Source of the DNA: Tepidanaerobacter sp. EBM-38
Lineage (GTDB): Bacteria > Bacillota > Thermosediminibacteria > Thermosediminibacterales > Tepidanaerobacteraceae
Length of the DNA stretch: 64,000 nucleotides
Direction: 5' to 3'
NCBI GenBank assembly: GCA_001896545.1
Contig: MPOT01000041.1
Coordinates: 43,432-107,431 of the forward strand
Position numbers and translations under genes: made by a program. Positions 42,207 through 49,983 of this stretch are shown here, piece by piece; position 1 is the first letter of the stretch; the number at the start of each line of letters is the position of its first letter. The notes under the pieces were generated by a model. That model worked only from the letters and a program-made list of their open reading frames with translations. It made no database searches and was not told where the DNA came from.

Positions 42207-44063
42207 TTGACCATAGAGAAACAATTAGAAAAACTTTTGCCACAGGTTTCAAAACCAACTCGCTATATGGGAAACGAATATAATAGTATAAAAAAAGATA
42301 AAGATAATATAAAAGTTCATGTAGCATTGGCATTTCCTGATGTCTACGAAGTGGGTATGTCACACTTAGGTATAAAAATTTTATATCATCTTCTTAATCA
42401 ATATCCTGACATTTATGCTGAAAGGGTTTTTGCACCTTGGGTTGATTTTGAGGATTTAATGCGAAAAGAAGGTATTCCGCTGTTCAGTCTAGAAAGCAAA
42501 ACTGCAGTTGCTGAATTTGATTTTTTAGGCTTTACCCTGCAGTATGAAATGAGTTACACAAATATATTAAATATGCTGGAACTGTCAGGAATACCTATTT
42601 TCTCAAATGAAAGAAGGGAAGGTCACCCCTTCATAATAGCTGGCGGTCCTTGTACTTATAATCCAGAACCATTATCGGATATCGTGGATTTTTTTGTTAT
42701 AGGAGAAGCTGAAGAAGTTATTGTAGAGATTATGGATTTATATAAAAGTTTTAAAGAAAGAGGTGAAAGCAGACAACGGTTTTTAGAAGAGGTTGCCGGA
42801 ATTTCCGGAGTGTATGTGCCATCTTTGTATAATGTAACATATAATGATGATGGAACCATAAAAAGCATCTTACCAAAGCAAGCAGATATCCCTCGAAGGA
42901 TACAAAAGCGGCTGATAAAAGACTTGGACAATGTTTACTACCCCACGAATTTTGTGGTGCCTTATATGGACATCGTGCACGACCGAGCTGTACTGGAGAT
43001 TTTCCGCGGCTGTACCAGAGGATGCCGTTTCTGTCAAGCCGGAATGATTTATAGGCCGGTAAGGGAAAAGTCAGTAGTTCGCCTAGAGAAACTAGCGAAA
43101 GACATCATTGCATCAACTGGCTATGGGGAATTATCTCTAGCATCACTGAGCACCAGTGACTATTCTGAATTAAAACAGCTTACTGAAATATTGACTGATG
43201 AATTTCGCCAAAGTCGAGTAAGTTTGTCACTGCCTTCGCTTAGAATTGATGCTTTTTCACTTGAACTTGCTAAGAAGGTACAGGAAATTAAAAAATCCGG
43301 TCTTACATTTGCACCGGAAGCCGGAACGCAAAGGCTTAGGGATGTAATAAATAAAGGTGTTACGGTACAAGACCTTCTGACATCAGTTAAAGATGCATTT
43401 TCTTCAGGTTGGAAAACGGTTAAGCTATATTTTATGATTGGCCTTCCTACCGAAACTTATGAAGATGTAGAAGGAATAGCAAATCTCGCTTTTGCTGTTG
43501 TGGATGTATACAAAAAAGTCCATGGCAATACAAAAGGTTTAAAAGTTAATGTCAGTACATCTACTTTTGTTCCTAAACCATTTACGCCATTTCAGTGGGA
43601 ATCACAGATAACACTTTCGGAAATCGAAGAAAGACAAAAGTTTCTAAGGAGTCTGTTCAGGAAAAATAAAAATATATCATATAGTTGGCATGATGGCAAG
43701 TTAAGCTTCCTAGAGGCTGTTTTTTCACGTGGAGATCGTAGATTAGGCCAAGTTTTAAAAATCGCCCATGATAAAGGATGCAAATTCGATGGATGGAATG
43801 ACATGTTTTCGTTTGAAAAATGGATGTCTGCCTTTAATGAATCAGGGGTATGTCCAGAATTTTATGCTTATCGCAAAAGGTCTAAGGATGAACTTTGCCC
43901 GTGGGATATTATAGACCCTGGTATTGATAAGAAGTTTTTACTAAGAGAATTAGAAAAATCCCAAAAAGCAGAAATTACACCTGACTGCAGGATAAGATGT
44001 CATGCTTGCGGGGCAAGTAAGCTGAAAGCCGGTGGTTGTTGTGAAACTAAGAATGAAATTTAA
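42207..44063 (+). CDS. TIGR03960-type B12-binding domain radical SAM protein
   Basis: 618 residues. N-terminal cobalamin-binding-like domain (VALAFPDVYEVGMSHLG.., HPFIIAGGPCTYNPEPL), radical SAM core with the cluster cysteines in RGCTRGCRFCQAG (C-x3-C-x2-C), and a C-terminal Cys-rich end (CRIRCHACGA, GGCC). It lies directly before a DUF2344 gene, the partner that is fused to it in some genomes. The reaction is unknown; linkage to RNase G and ribosomal genes suggests an RNA-related role. TTG 42207 has AGGAGG. Confidence 0.88.
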   Translation: MTIEKQLEKLLPQVSKPTRYMGNEYNSIKKDKDNIKVHVALAFPDVYEVGMSHLGIKILYHLLNQYPDIYAERVFAPWVDFEDLMRKEGIPLFSLESKTAVAEFDFLGFTLQYEMSYTNILNMLELSGIPIFSNERREGHPFIIAGGPCTYNPEPLSDIVDFFVIGEAEEVIVEIMDLYKSFKERGESRQRFLEEVAGISGVYVPSLYNVTYNDDGTIKSILPKQADIPRRIQKRLIKDLDNVYYPTNFVVPYMDIVHDRAVLEIFRGCTRGCRFCQAGMIYRPVREKSVVRLEKLAKDIIASTGYGELSLASLSTSDYSELKQLTEILTDEFRQSRVSLSLPSLRIDAFSLELAKKVQEIKKSGLTFAPEAGTQRLRDVINKGVTVQDLLTSVKDAFSSGWKTVKLYFMIGLPTETYEDVEGIANLAFAVVDVYKKVHGNTKGLKVNVSTSTFVPKPFTPFQWESQITLSEIEERQKFLRSLFRKNKNISYSWHDGKLSFLEAVFSRGDRRLGQVLKIAHDKGCKFDGWNDMFSFEKWMSAFNESGVCPEFYAYRKRSKDELCPWDIIDPGIDKKFLLRELEKSQKAEITPDCRIRCHACGASKLKAGGCCETKNEI

Positions 44064-44715
44064 AAAGGGTCGTCCTGTAATGTTCATATCTCATTTGGAT
44101 ATGATAAGGACTTTCGAACGAAGCTTCAGACGCGCTGATTTGCCTTTGGCATTTACACAAGGGTTCAATCCAAGACCCAGAATATCTTTTACCCCGGCTT
44201 TATCCGTGGGTATTACCAGCAGCAGTGAATATATGGATGTGGAGTTTGAGGAAACCATTTCACCTGATGATGCGGTTGCCCGACTAAATGCGGTTTTGCC
44301 AGAAGGCATTCAAATAATAAAAGCCGGAACTGCCGATGAAAAAATACCTCTTTCTACAGTAAATTGTGCTACATACATTGTCAAGACAGCTTTAGAGATG
44401 GAAAATCCAAGTGAACTAGAAAAAGGCATCAACAACCTTTTAAACAGAAAAGAGATTATTATTGAAAAATCCACTAAATCTGGCGTCAAATCGGTGAATA
44501 TTGCTCCATTCATTTATAATATGAAATTATTAAGCAATACTAATGGCACTGCAGATATTTGCATGGAAGTTTCGATTGGTCAGCAAGGCAGTGTGTCACC
44601 AAAGTTGATAATCTTGGAATTAGAAAAAGTTCTTGCAAAAAAACTTGAAATAGTAAGTATTCATAGGGAGGAAATTTTTTATAGAAATGAGAATAATAAA
44701 ATTCTTCCACTTTAA
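44041..44715 (+). CDS. TIGR03936/DUF2344 family protein
   Basis: 224 residues. N-terminal LRMKFKKGRPVMFISHLDMIRTFERSFRRADLPLAFTQGFNPRPRISF is the family hallmark (excerpt: FISHLDMIRTFERSFRRA). GTG 44041 best fits the usual family N-terminus; GTG 44032 and ATG 44053 are alternatives. The gene overlaps the radical SAM gene by about 20 bases, so the two products probably act together. Function unknown. Confidence 0.85.
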   Translation: MKLRMKFKKGRPVMFISHLDMIRTFERSFRRADLPLAFTQGFNPRPRISFTPALSVGITSSSEYMDVEFEETISPDDAVARLNAVLPEGIQIIKAGTADEKIPLSTVNCATYIVKTALEMENPSELEKGINNLLNRKEIIIEKSTKSGVKSVNIAPFIYNMKLLSNTNGTADICMEVSIGQQGSVSPKLIILELEKVLAKKLEIVSIHREEIFYRNENNKILPL

Positions 44716-44718
44716 TTT

Positions 44719-44768
44719 AGCGGAATATCTGAGCCCCCAGATCATTGGCAAGTCCGCTTTAATTTTGG
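44719..44768 (+). promoter_or_regulatory. structured leader or attenuator upstream of RNase G gene
   Basis: AGCGGA (44719-44724) pairs with TCCGCT (44753-44758) and, inside, ATCTG pairs with CAGAT; a T-rich stretch follows. It may be a partial terminator between the DUF2344 gene and rng or a site used by RNase G itself. Confidence 0.4.
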
Positions 44769-44794
44769 AGGAGATTTGAGGAGCTGAAAATTTT

Positions 44795-46486
44795 ATGTCA
44801 AAAGAGATTTTGGCAGATGTTGCTCGGGACCAAATTCGAATTGGGGTTTTGGAAGACCGACAACTAGTAGAATATTATGTAGAAAAGACTTATGATGAAA
44901 GGATAACAGGAAATATCTATAAAGGTAAGGTGGCAAATGTACTCCCGGGTATGCAAGCCGCCTTTGTGGATATAGGTTTGGGCAAAAATGCTTTTTTATA
45001 TGTGGGTGATTTGAATTCTTATAATCTTGGCCTTGAAGATGCAGATACAATTGTTGATTTAAAAAAAGCACCGATAAAGGATATATTGCATGTTGGCCAA
45101 GAGGTTTTAGTTCAGGTCGTAAAAGAGCCTATCGGCACTAAAGGAGCTAGAGTATCTACCAATATAACACTGCCTGGCAGATACCTGGTCCTTATGCCTA
45201 CGGTTGATTATATAGGAATTTCTCGAAGAATCGAGAATGAAGAAGAACGCCAACGTTTAAAATCCCTGGCGGAGGAAATACAGCCACAGAATATGGGAAT
45301 AATTGTAAGAACGGCGGCGGAAGGAGAAGATATAGAGAATCTAAAATCCGATATGGAGTATTTAAAACGCCTCTGGAATAATATACAAATGAAACAGAAG
45401 AATGGGAAGGCTCCTCGGTTGATATATAAAGATATGGATCTGCTTACTCGCATGGTAAGGGATGTATTTACACCGGAAGTTAATAAGTTTTATGTAAATA
45501 CATCATATGGATATGAGAAAGTATTAGAAGCTGCTTCATTGATATCACATTCTCTGAAAGATCGTGTAAGTCTGTATATGGGTCAGGAAGATATTTTTGA
45601 GTATTTTAATATAGAATCAGAGGTCGAAAGAGCCTTAGAAAGAAAGATTTGGCTAAAATCCGGCGGTTATATCGTTATAGATCATACAGAGGCTCTAACT
45701 GCTATAGACGTAAATACGGGCAAATTTGTCGGCAGTATAAACCTGGAAGATACAGTAGTTAAAACCAATTTGGAGGCAGCTAAAGAGATTGCAAAACAGC
45801 TAAGATTGCGAGATATAGGTGGAATAATAGTTATAGATTTTATCGATATGGACTCCCAAGAACATCAAAAAATGGTTATAGACACTTTAGAAATTGAGTT
45901 AAAAAAGGATAGAACTAAAGCACATGTCTTAGGGATTACAAATTTAGGCTTGGTAGAAATGACGCGGAAAAAAGTTCGTCAAAGCTTGCATGAAGTCCTA
46001 GAAAAAGTATGTCCGTATTGTGACGGCAGAGGCAGGATATTATCTGAGGAAACAATGGCTAAAAAAGTCGAGCAAGAAATATCTCGAATATTCAGGACTA
46101 GAAAAGGCGAAGCAATTCTTATAGAAGTTCATCCATCGGTGGCAGCGGTGGTTATAGGTGCTGGCGGAACAAGACTAAGCCAATTAGAGCAGCGTTATGG
46201 GAAATATATATTCATTAAAGGTAAGGATGACCTACATCCTGAAGAAATCCGAATTAAGGCAGTGGGAAGCAGGGTTAAACTGGAGAACTTTGCTATGCCT
46301 GTCAGAGAAGGTCAGGTAATAGATGTGATTATAGAAGATAGGCATATAACCAATCACAATGATGGCATAGCCAGAGTAGATGGCTATGTAATCAATGTGG
46401 AGGAAGGTGCCGGCCTTTTAGGCGCAAAGGCAAAAGTCCAGATAAATAAGACTTACAGAACTTATGCAAAGGCGAGGCTGATATAA
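44795..46486 (+). CDS. rng: ribonuclease E/G family endoribonuclease
   Basis: 563 residues. S1 domain (about 35-130, GNIYKGKVANVLPGMQAAFVDIG), RNase catalytic domain with the metal ligands Asp305 (AIDVNTG) and Asp348 (VIDFIDM), the zinc-link CPYCDGRGR near residue 408, and a C-terminal region (about 470-563) that ends in a TRAM-like domain (IDVIIEDRHITNHNDGIARVDGYVI). It cuts single-stranded A/U-rich RNA in rRNA and mRNA processing. ATG 44795, downstream of two GGAG sites. Confidence 0.95.
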   Translation: MSKEILADVARDQIRIGVLEDRQLVEYYVEKTYDERITGNIYKGKVANVLPGMQAAFVDIGLGKNAFLYVGDLNSYNLGLEDADTIVDLKKAPIKDILHVGQEVLVQVVKEPIGTKGARVSTNITLPGRYLVLMPTVDYIGISRRIENEEERQRLKSLAEEIQPQNMGIIVRTAAEGEDIENLKSDMEYLKRLWNNIQMKQKNGKAPRLIYKDMDLLTRMVRDVFTPEVNKFYVNTSYGYEKVLEAASLISHSLKDRVSLYMGQEDIFEYFNIESEVERALERKIWLKSGGYIVIDHTEALTAIDVNTGKFVGSINLEDTVVKTNLEAAKEIAKQLRLRDIGGIIVIDFIDMDSQEHQKMVIDTLEIELKKDRTKAHVLGITNLGLVEMTRKKVRQSLHEVLEKVCPYCDGRGRILSEETMAKKVEQEISRIFRTRKGEAILIEVHPSVAAVVIGAGGTRLSQLEQRYGKYIFIKGKDDLHPEEIRIKAVGSRVKLENFAMPVREGQVIDVIIEDRHITNHNDGIARVDGYVINVEEGAGLLGAKAKVQINKTYRTYAKARLI

Positions 46487-46499
46487 AAAACTTTGGCAA

Positions 46500-46539
46500 A
46501 ACAGGTGACAGGAGAAATATTTTCTGTCACCTGTTTTTT
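46500..46539 (+). terminator. strong terminator after rng
   Basis: AACAGGTGACAG and CTGTCACCTGTT, twelve perfect pairs, followed by TTTT. Confidence 0.88.
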
Positions 46540-46658
46540 GTAACCTCAAAACCGTATTTTGCATATATTATAGCAGGTAATGAGAAGCAGGTTTAAAAAA
46601 ATACTAGATGTAAGAGAAATATATATTTCAGGTAGCTTATAAAAAGGAGGGAATTATA

Positions 46659-46751
46659 ATGACAGATTCTCTAGGTACTGGTCATCACAAAGACAAATGG
46701 GCGTTTATCCTGTTTCTGATATTACTCCTTCTGCTTTTTGCAGATAACTAA
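46659..46751 (+). CDS. 30-residue membrane peptide, spore-peptide-like
   Basis: A polar head of 14 residues (MTDSLGTGHHKDKW) is followed by a hydrophobic stretch (AFILFLILLLLLFAD) and an AAAAAGGAGGG site stands seven bases before ATG. It lies between two strong terminators, so it is its own transcription unit. Its size and layout recall the YjcZ/SscA class of small spore peptides, but identity is not shown. Confidence 0.6.
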   Translation: MTDSLGTGHHKDKWAFILFLILLLLLFADN

Positions 46752-46792
46752 AAGATTAGGTCGTGCCGATAGAGCACGACCTAATCTTTTTT
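46750..46792. terminator. bidirectional terminator
   Basis: AAAAGATTAGGTCGTGC pairs perfectly with GCACGACCTAATCTTTT (17 pairs) between the plus-strand peptide gene and the convergent minus-strand gene. Confidence 0.88.
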
Positions 46793-47149
46793 GATTTCAT
46801 CAGATTTAGCTGAGTTTTTTGGGTTATTCACGCTACCTTCTGATGTAGAAAATGTTTTCATTAAATTAATGAGAGTGGCGGGATTAATTTTTTTATCACC
46901 GGTTCCTCCCATTGAGTCTAATAGGTCAGCAGCCATTTCCTTCAGTTCAGATACCTCGGATTTCGATGAGAAACCTCTTGTATCAGACTTGAAGTTTTGT
47001 GCATTCAAAAAACTAATAATTCCCAATAAATTACTTAGAGCTAGCAGACTTATTAATTCGTTTGCACTTTGGTCGTTCGGACCATTGATTACCTTTAAGA
47101 CTGTTTCAAGCAAGTCATTTCTAAAACCCAAGTCATCATTTTCTTCCAA
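46781..47149 (-). CDS. hypothetical protein with an N-L-L-G-I-I hydrophobic motif
   Basis: 122 residues from TTG 47149, chosen because AAGGGAG lies eight bases upstream; GTG 47158 is almost inside that site. The protein has an acidic N-terminus, one moderately hydrophobic segment (ISLLALSNLLGIISFLN, about residues 34-50), a charged middle (SEVSELKEMAADLLDSMGG) and a second helical stretch (INPATLINLMKTF). I do not recognise it. It lies downstream of two other small minus-strand genes, near sleB-ypeB, and is probably spore-related by position. Confidence 0.6.
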   Translation of the reverse strand: MEENDDLGFRNDLLETVLKVINGPNDQSANELISLLALSNLLGIISFLNAQNFKSDTRGFSSKSEVSELKEMAADLLDSMGGTGDKKINPATLINLMKTFSTSEGSVNNPKNSAKSDEIKKD

Positions 47150-47251
47150 GTTTACCACTCCCTTATGGTTTAAAACAGCTAAGTATCAAATGCACTATAT
47201 AAAATATATTCTATTGACTACCTAAAAATGATTATTTTTAAATAAATAAAA

Positions 47252-47270
47252 GATGGCATAATAAGCCATC
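47252..47270 (-). terminator. minus-strand terminator behind the small gene pair
   Basis: GATGGC-TTATTAT-GCCATC on the minus strand is followed by TTTTATTTATTT. Confidence 0.6.
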
Positions 47271-47306
47271 ATATTTGAAAGTTTTTCTTAAAACCCCTAA
47301 TGAATA

Positions 47307-47621
47307 TCACATATTATTTTCTGGTTCAGCCAAAGTATTTAATAAATTCTCTACATTCTCAGCCTGTTTAGCTAAAGCATCTTTTTTGCATTCATCTATT
47401 TCTATTGTTTGAGTATTTTTTTTTGGCTGTCTAGATTCTTGAATCATCGTCAAAAGAGAGTTCAAGGCCTCAAAATTCATTTTTTGATTTGGCTGTTCCG
47501 GCCTAAACACATTAATAGTTGTAATTAGAAAATCAAGCAGTTCCTGACTTTTTGAACTCATAAAAGGTCGTATAGCTTTTAAAAGCTGCACATCGTTATC
47601 ACTTATTGAAAAGGTCTTCAT
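47307..47621 (-). CDS. hypothetical helical protein
   Basis: 104 residues, mostly predicted helical and soluble, e.g. DVQLLKAIRPFMSSKSQEL and FEALNSLLTMIQES, with a polar C-terminus. No family recognised. GGAGG lies seven bases before ATG 47621, and the gene follows a 55-residue membrane protein gene by two bases. Its pattern of a leucine-rich helix followed by a second helix of the type N-x-x-x-L-x-x-L-[LM]-x-x-[IF] loosely resembles the protein at 46781-47149. Confidence 0.6.
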   Translation of the reverse strand: MKTFSISDNDVQLLKAIRPFMSSKSQELLDFLITTINVFRPEQPNQKMNFEALNSLLTMIQESRQPKKNTQTIEIDECKKDALAKQAENVENLLNTLAEPENNM

Positions 47622-47623
47622 CT

Positions 47624-47791
47624 TTATTCCTCCGCTTCCTTTAGTAAAAAACTTCTTATAATTTTTATCATGCGATCAAGTGTTCCAAATGACATAATAA
47701 GTAATATAAGTATGAGAAAAAGTATATATGGATTAGGATTGTTATCGGGATTCTCAAAGCTGGTATTTTGGTCTATATCCGTAGAATTCAT
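47624..47791 (-). CDS. 55-residue single-span membrane protein
   Basis: A polar, Asn/Pro-rich head (DIDQNTSFENPDNNPNP), a hydrophobic span (YILFLILILLIMSFG, about 22-36) and a basic-amphipathic tail (DRMIKIIRSFLLKEAEE). AAGGAGTG stands seven bases before ATG 47791. It is the first gene of a minus-strand unit that also includes the 104-residue protein, with a SigK-like promoter upstream. No family recognised. Confidence 0.6.
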   Translation of the reverse strand: MNSTDIDQNTSFENPDNNPNPYILFLILILLIMSFGTLDRMIKIIRSFLLKEAEE

Positions 47792-47825
47792 TGATTTTCA
47801 CTCCTTAACATGAACTTCCTTAAGT

Positions 47826-47855
47826 TATTATATGAACAAAGTATATAAAAAGGTG
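47826..47855 (-). promoter_or_regulatory. SigK-like promoter for the minus-strand small genes
   Basis: On the minus strand, CACC, 17 bases, then CATATAATA matches the Bacillus SigK pattern HACM-N16/17-CATANNNTA exactly. The start point would fall about 25 bases before the ATG. The DNA is A+T-rich, so chance matches are possible. Confidence 0.4.
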
Positions 47856-47858
47856 CTG

Positions 47859-47887
47859 GAATAAGCGCTAAAAAAATAAGCAAACTA
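47859..47887 (+). promoter_or_regulatory. SigG-like promoter for sleB-ypeB
   Basis: GAATA, 17 bases, then CAAACTA matches the SigG consensus GHATR-N17/18-CATWHTA with one mismatch. SleB and YpeB genes are SigG-dependent in Bacillus. Confidence 0.4.
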
Positions 47888-47915
47888 AATATAGCAATTA
47901 AAACGAGGTGATAAA

Positions 47916-48392
47916 ATGTTCAAAACTAAGAAGCTAATTATTCCGGCGATTGCTTTGTCTGTCGTAGTTTTAATAGGGTTATTAAGTATAAATTACAAAG
48001 CTCATGCAAAAGCAAAAAATTATGCCGTTTCATCATGGGAAGGCGATTACACTCTTTTAGCTCGGCTTGTAGCCGGTGAAGCAGAAGGAGAACCGTATCT
48101 TGGTCAGGTGGGTGTTGCAGCCGTTATTATTAACCGTACAAAGCATCCTAAATTTCCGCCGACGATAGCCGATGTAATCTACCAGCCGGGGGCATTTGAA
48201 TCGGTCAGCAATGGTTTAGTATGGTCAAGATATCCATCAAGAAATAATTTTGACGCTGCTCGTCAAGCTATGAGCGGATGGGATCCGACCTATGGCAGTA
48301 TATTCTTCTGGAATCCTTATAAACCTGTTAGCCCATGGATATGGTCGCGCTCAATAGTAACCAGAATAGGGCGACATGTGTTTGCCAAGTAG
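47916..48392 (+). CDS. sleB: spore cortex-lytic enzyme SleB (short form)
   Basis: 158 residues: a signal sequence (about 7-31) and a Hydrolase_2 (SleB/CwlJ) domain (about 45-156) with ARLVAGEAEGEPYLGQVGVAAVIINR, PGAFESVSNG and AMSGWDPTYGSIFFWNP. The catalytic Glu is in GEAEGEP. SleB is a lytic transglycosylase that degrades cortex at germination. The N-terminal peptidoglycan-binding domain of the Bacillus enzyme is missing. The ypeB gene follows by 15 bases, as expected since YpeB and SleB stabilise one another. Confidence 0.93.
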   Translation: MFKTKKLIIPAIALSVVVLIGLLSINYKAHAKAKNYAVSSWEGDYTLLARLVAGEAEGEPYLGQVGVAAVIINRTKHPKFPPTIADVIYQPGAFESVSNGLVWSRYPSRNNFDAARQAMSGWDPTYGSIFFWNPYKPVSPWIWSRSIVTRIGRHVFAK

Positions 48393-48407
48393 AAAAGGAG
48401 GGGCCTA

Positions 48408-49757
48408 ATGTTGAAAAAAAAATATATATGGATAATTAATCTGATAGTATTAGGAGGTCTTGTATTTGGTTACTGGTCGGTGTCCAGCAGGGCATTCTCG
48501 GCGGAAAACGCTTTAGAGGCTTCTTATCAACGAGGATTTTATAATCTGCTGGAGCAAGTTAGCAATCTAAATATCTTAATTTCAAAAAGTGAAGTTACGT
48601 CATCAAACGAACAGAGGATTATGATGTTGACTACGATTTGGCATCAGGCTGAAGGAGCCAGAACCAGCCTAGCAACTATGCCGTTGGGCGACAGGGATAT
48701 GACAAATATGCAAAAATTCTTTGCACAGTTGGGTGATTTTTCTTATAATATTGCCGGTAAATTAGTAAAAAAGGAAGAAATATCTGATGCTGAATGGGAG
48801 AAGATGAGACAATTCAGAAAAAACATTCAAAGCTTAAATAAAGATCTTCGGCGCTTACAAGAAGATGTATCTGCTGGCAAAATAAGATGGGAAGATAAAC
48901 CAGATCGATTGATAGCCGTAAAGAAAGTTCAAGGTATGGCAGATAATTTTGAAGCCATTGATCAAAAGCTTAAAAAGGAAGCGCCTACTATTACTTATGA
49001 TGGACCTTTTTCCGATCATGTCGAACAAGTGACTGCAAAAACCTTATCAGGTAAGCGTATAAGTGAGAGTGAAGCTACTGCAATTGCTCAACAAGCTGTA
49101 AATAAAGTAGCAAAAGGGGATTTTAGAGCTGATGTAGTTGGGAGAACAAAGGGGAATATTCCTGCATACACTATCGAATTTACAAAAAAGGGAAATACGA
49201 CCCCTAATATTATAATGGATGTAAGTGAAGTTGGCGGTCATGTAATATGGTTTTTAAATACCAGGGAAATAGAGGGCTCTAAAATACCTATAAAGCGAGC
49301 ACTAGATAAAGCAAAAACCTATATAGAATCTATAGATTACAAAAATATGGAGCCTACCGGTTCTATCAGGGAAAACAATACTGTGACAATATCATTCGTT
49401 CCAAAAGAAAATGATGTGCTATTATATCCTGATTTTATAAAAGTTGAGGTGGCCTTGGATACTGGTGAAGTTGTAGGGTTTAATGCCTTGGCGTATCTAA
49501 CCTTGCATAATAAGCGTAAGTTGCCTGAACCCAAAATTACCGAACAAGAGGTAAAAGATAAATTAAGTCCAAATTTAAGTATCAGAAGAATCCGACTGGC
49601 TTTGATTCCTGATGAAGCGTTAAGAGAAAAGCTTTGCTATGAGGTGGATGCAGAGCTAAATTCTGACCGCTATTTTATTTATATAAGTGCTGAAAATGGC
49701 AATGAAGAACAAATTTTAAAAGTTGTAGAAACAGACAAGGGCACAATGACTATGTAA
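48408..49757 (+). CDS. ypeB: germination protein YpeB
   Basis: 449 residues: N-terminal signal anchor (about 5-24), a helical domain (about 30-210, SYQRGFYNLLEQVSNLNILISK, EKMRQFRKNIQSLNKDLRRL) and three PepSY-like repeats in the C-terminal half (ISESEATAIAQQAVNK, IPIKRALDKAKTYIES, ITEQEVKDKLSPNL). YpeB is needed for SleB to be stored in the spore. ATG 48408 has AAGGAGGGG. Confidence 0.94.
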   Translation: MLKKKYIWIINLIVLGGLVFGYWSVSSRAFSAENALEASYQRGFYNLLEQVSNLNILISKSEVTSSNEQRIMMLTTIWHQAEGARTSLATMPLGDRDMTNMQKFFAQLGDFSYNIAGKLVKKEEISDAEWEKMRQFRKNIQSLNKDLRRLQEDVSAGKIRWEDKPDRLIAVKKVQGMADNFEAIDQKLKKEAPTITYDGPFSDHVEQVTAKTLSGKRISESEATAIAQQAVNKVAKGDFRADVVGRTKGNIPAYTIEFTKKGNTTPNIIMDVSEVGGHVIWFLNTREIEGSKIPIKRALDKAKTYIESIDYKNMEPTGSIRENNTVTISFVPKENDVLLYPDFIKVEVALDTGEVVGFNALAYLTLHNKRKLPEPKITEQEVKDKLSPNLSIRRIRLALIPDEALREKLCYEVDAELNSDRYFIYISAENGNEEQILKVVETDKGTMTM

Positions 49758-49786
49758 AAAATGGCAGTTGAATAAGCCCCTTACAA

Positions 49787-49846
49787 AACCAAAAGCCATG
49801 CATTAATGTAAGTGGTACAACCATCTTACATGCATGGCTTTTGGTT
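49787..49846. repeat. 60-base near-perfect palindrome after ypeB
   Basis: AACCAAAAGCCATGCAT (49787-49803) pairs with ATGCATGGCTTTTGGTT (49830-49846), and the inside continues with GTAAG/CTTAC and TGGT/ACCA around a three-base loop. That is about 26 pairs in 60 bases. No T-run follows. It may terminate or stabilise the ypeB transcript. Confidence 0.75.
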
Positions 49847-49983
49847 ATGAGAATATCTAAATATAAATTTTTTGAAGCCTTAATCTTTCAGAGATAAATT
49901 TTTGTGGCGAATAAAATTTTGACAACATAATATAGATATAAGGTAATAAATAAGAGAATTGATGTAAGGGGAGAGGATATGAT

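Noticed and set aside
46751..46792. Long inverted repeat as part of a mobile element
   Set aside because: A-run and T-run flanks between convergent genes make a bidirectional terminator the simpler reading.
46791..47225. 144-residue plus-strand frame overlapping the minus-strand small gene
   Set aside because: Starts inside the terminator, no binding site; the minus-strand frame has a good binding site and a sensible composition.
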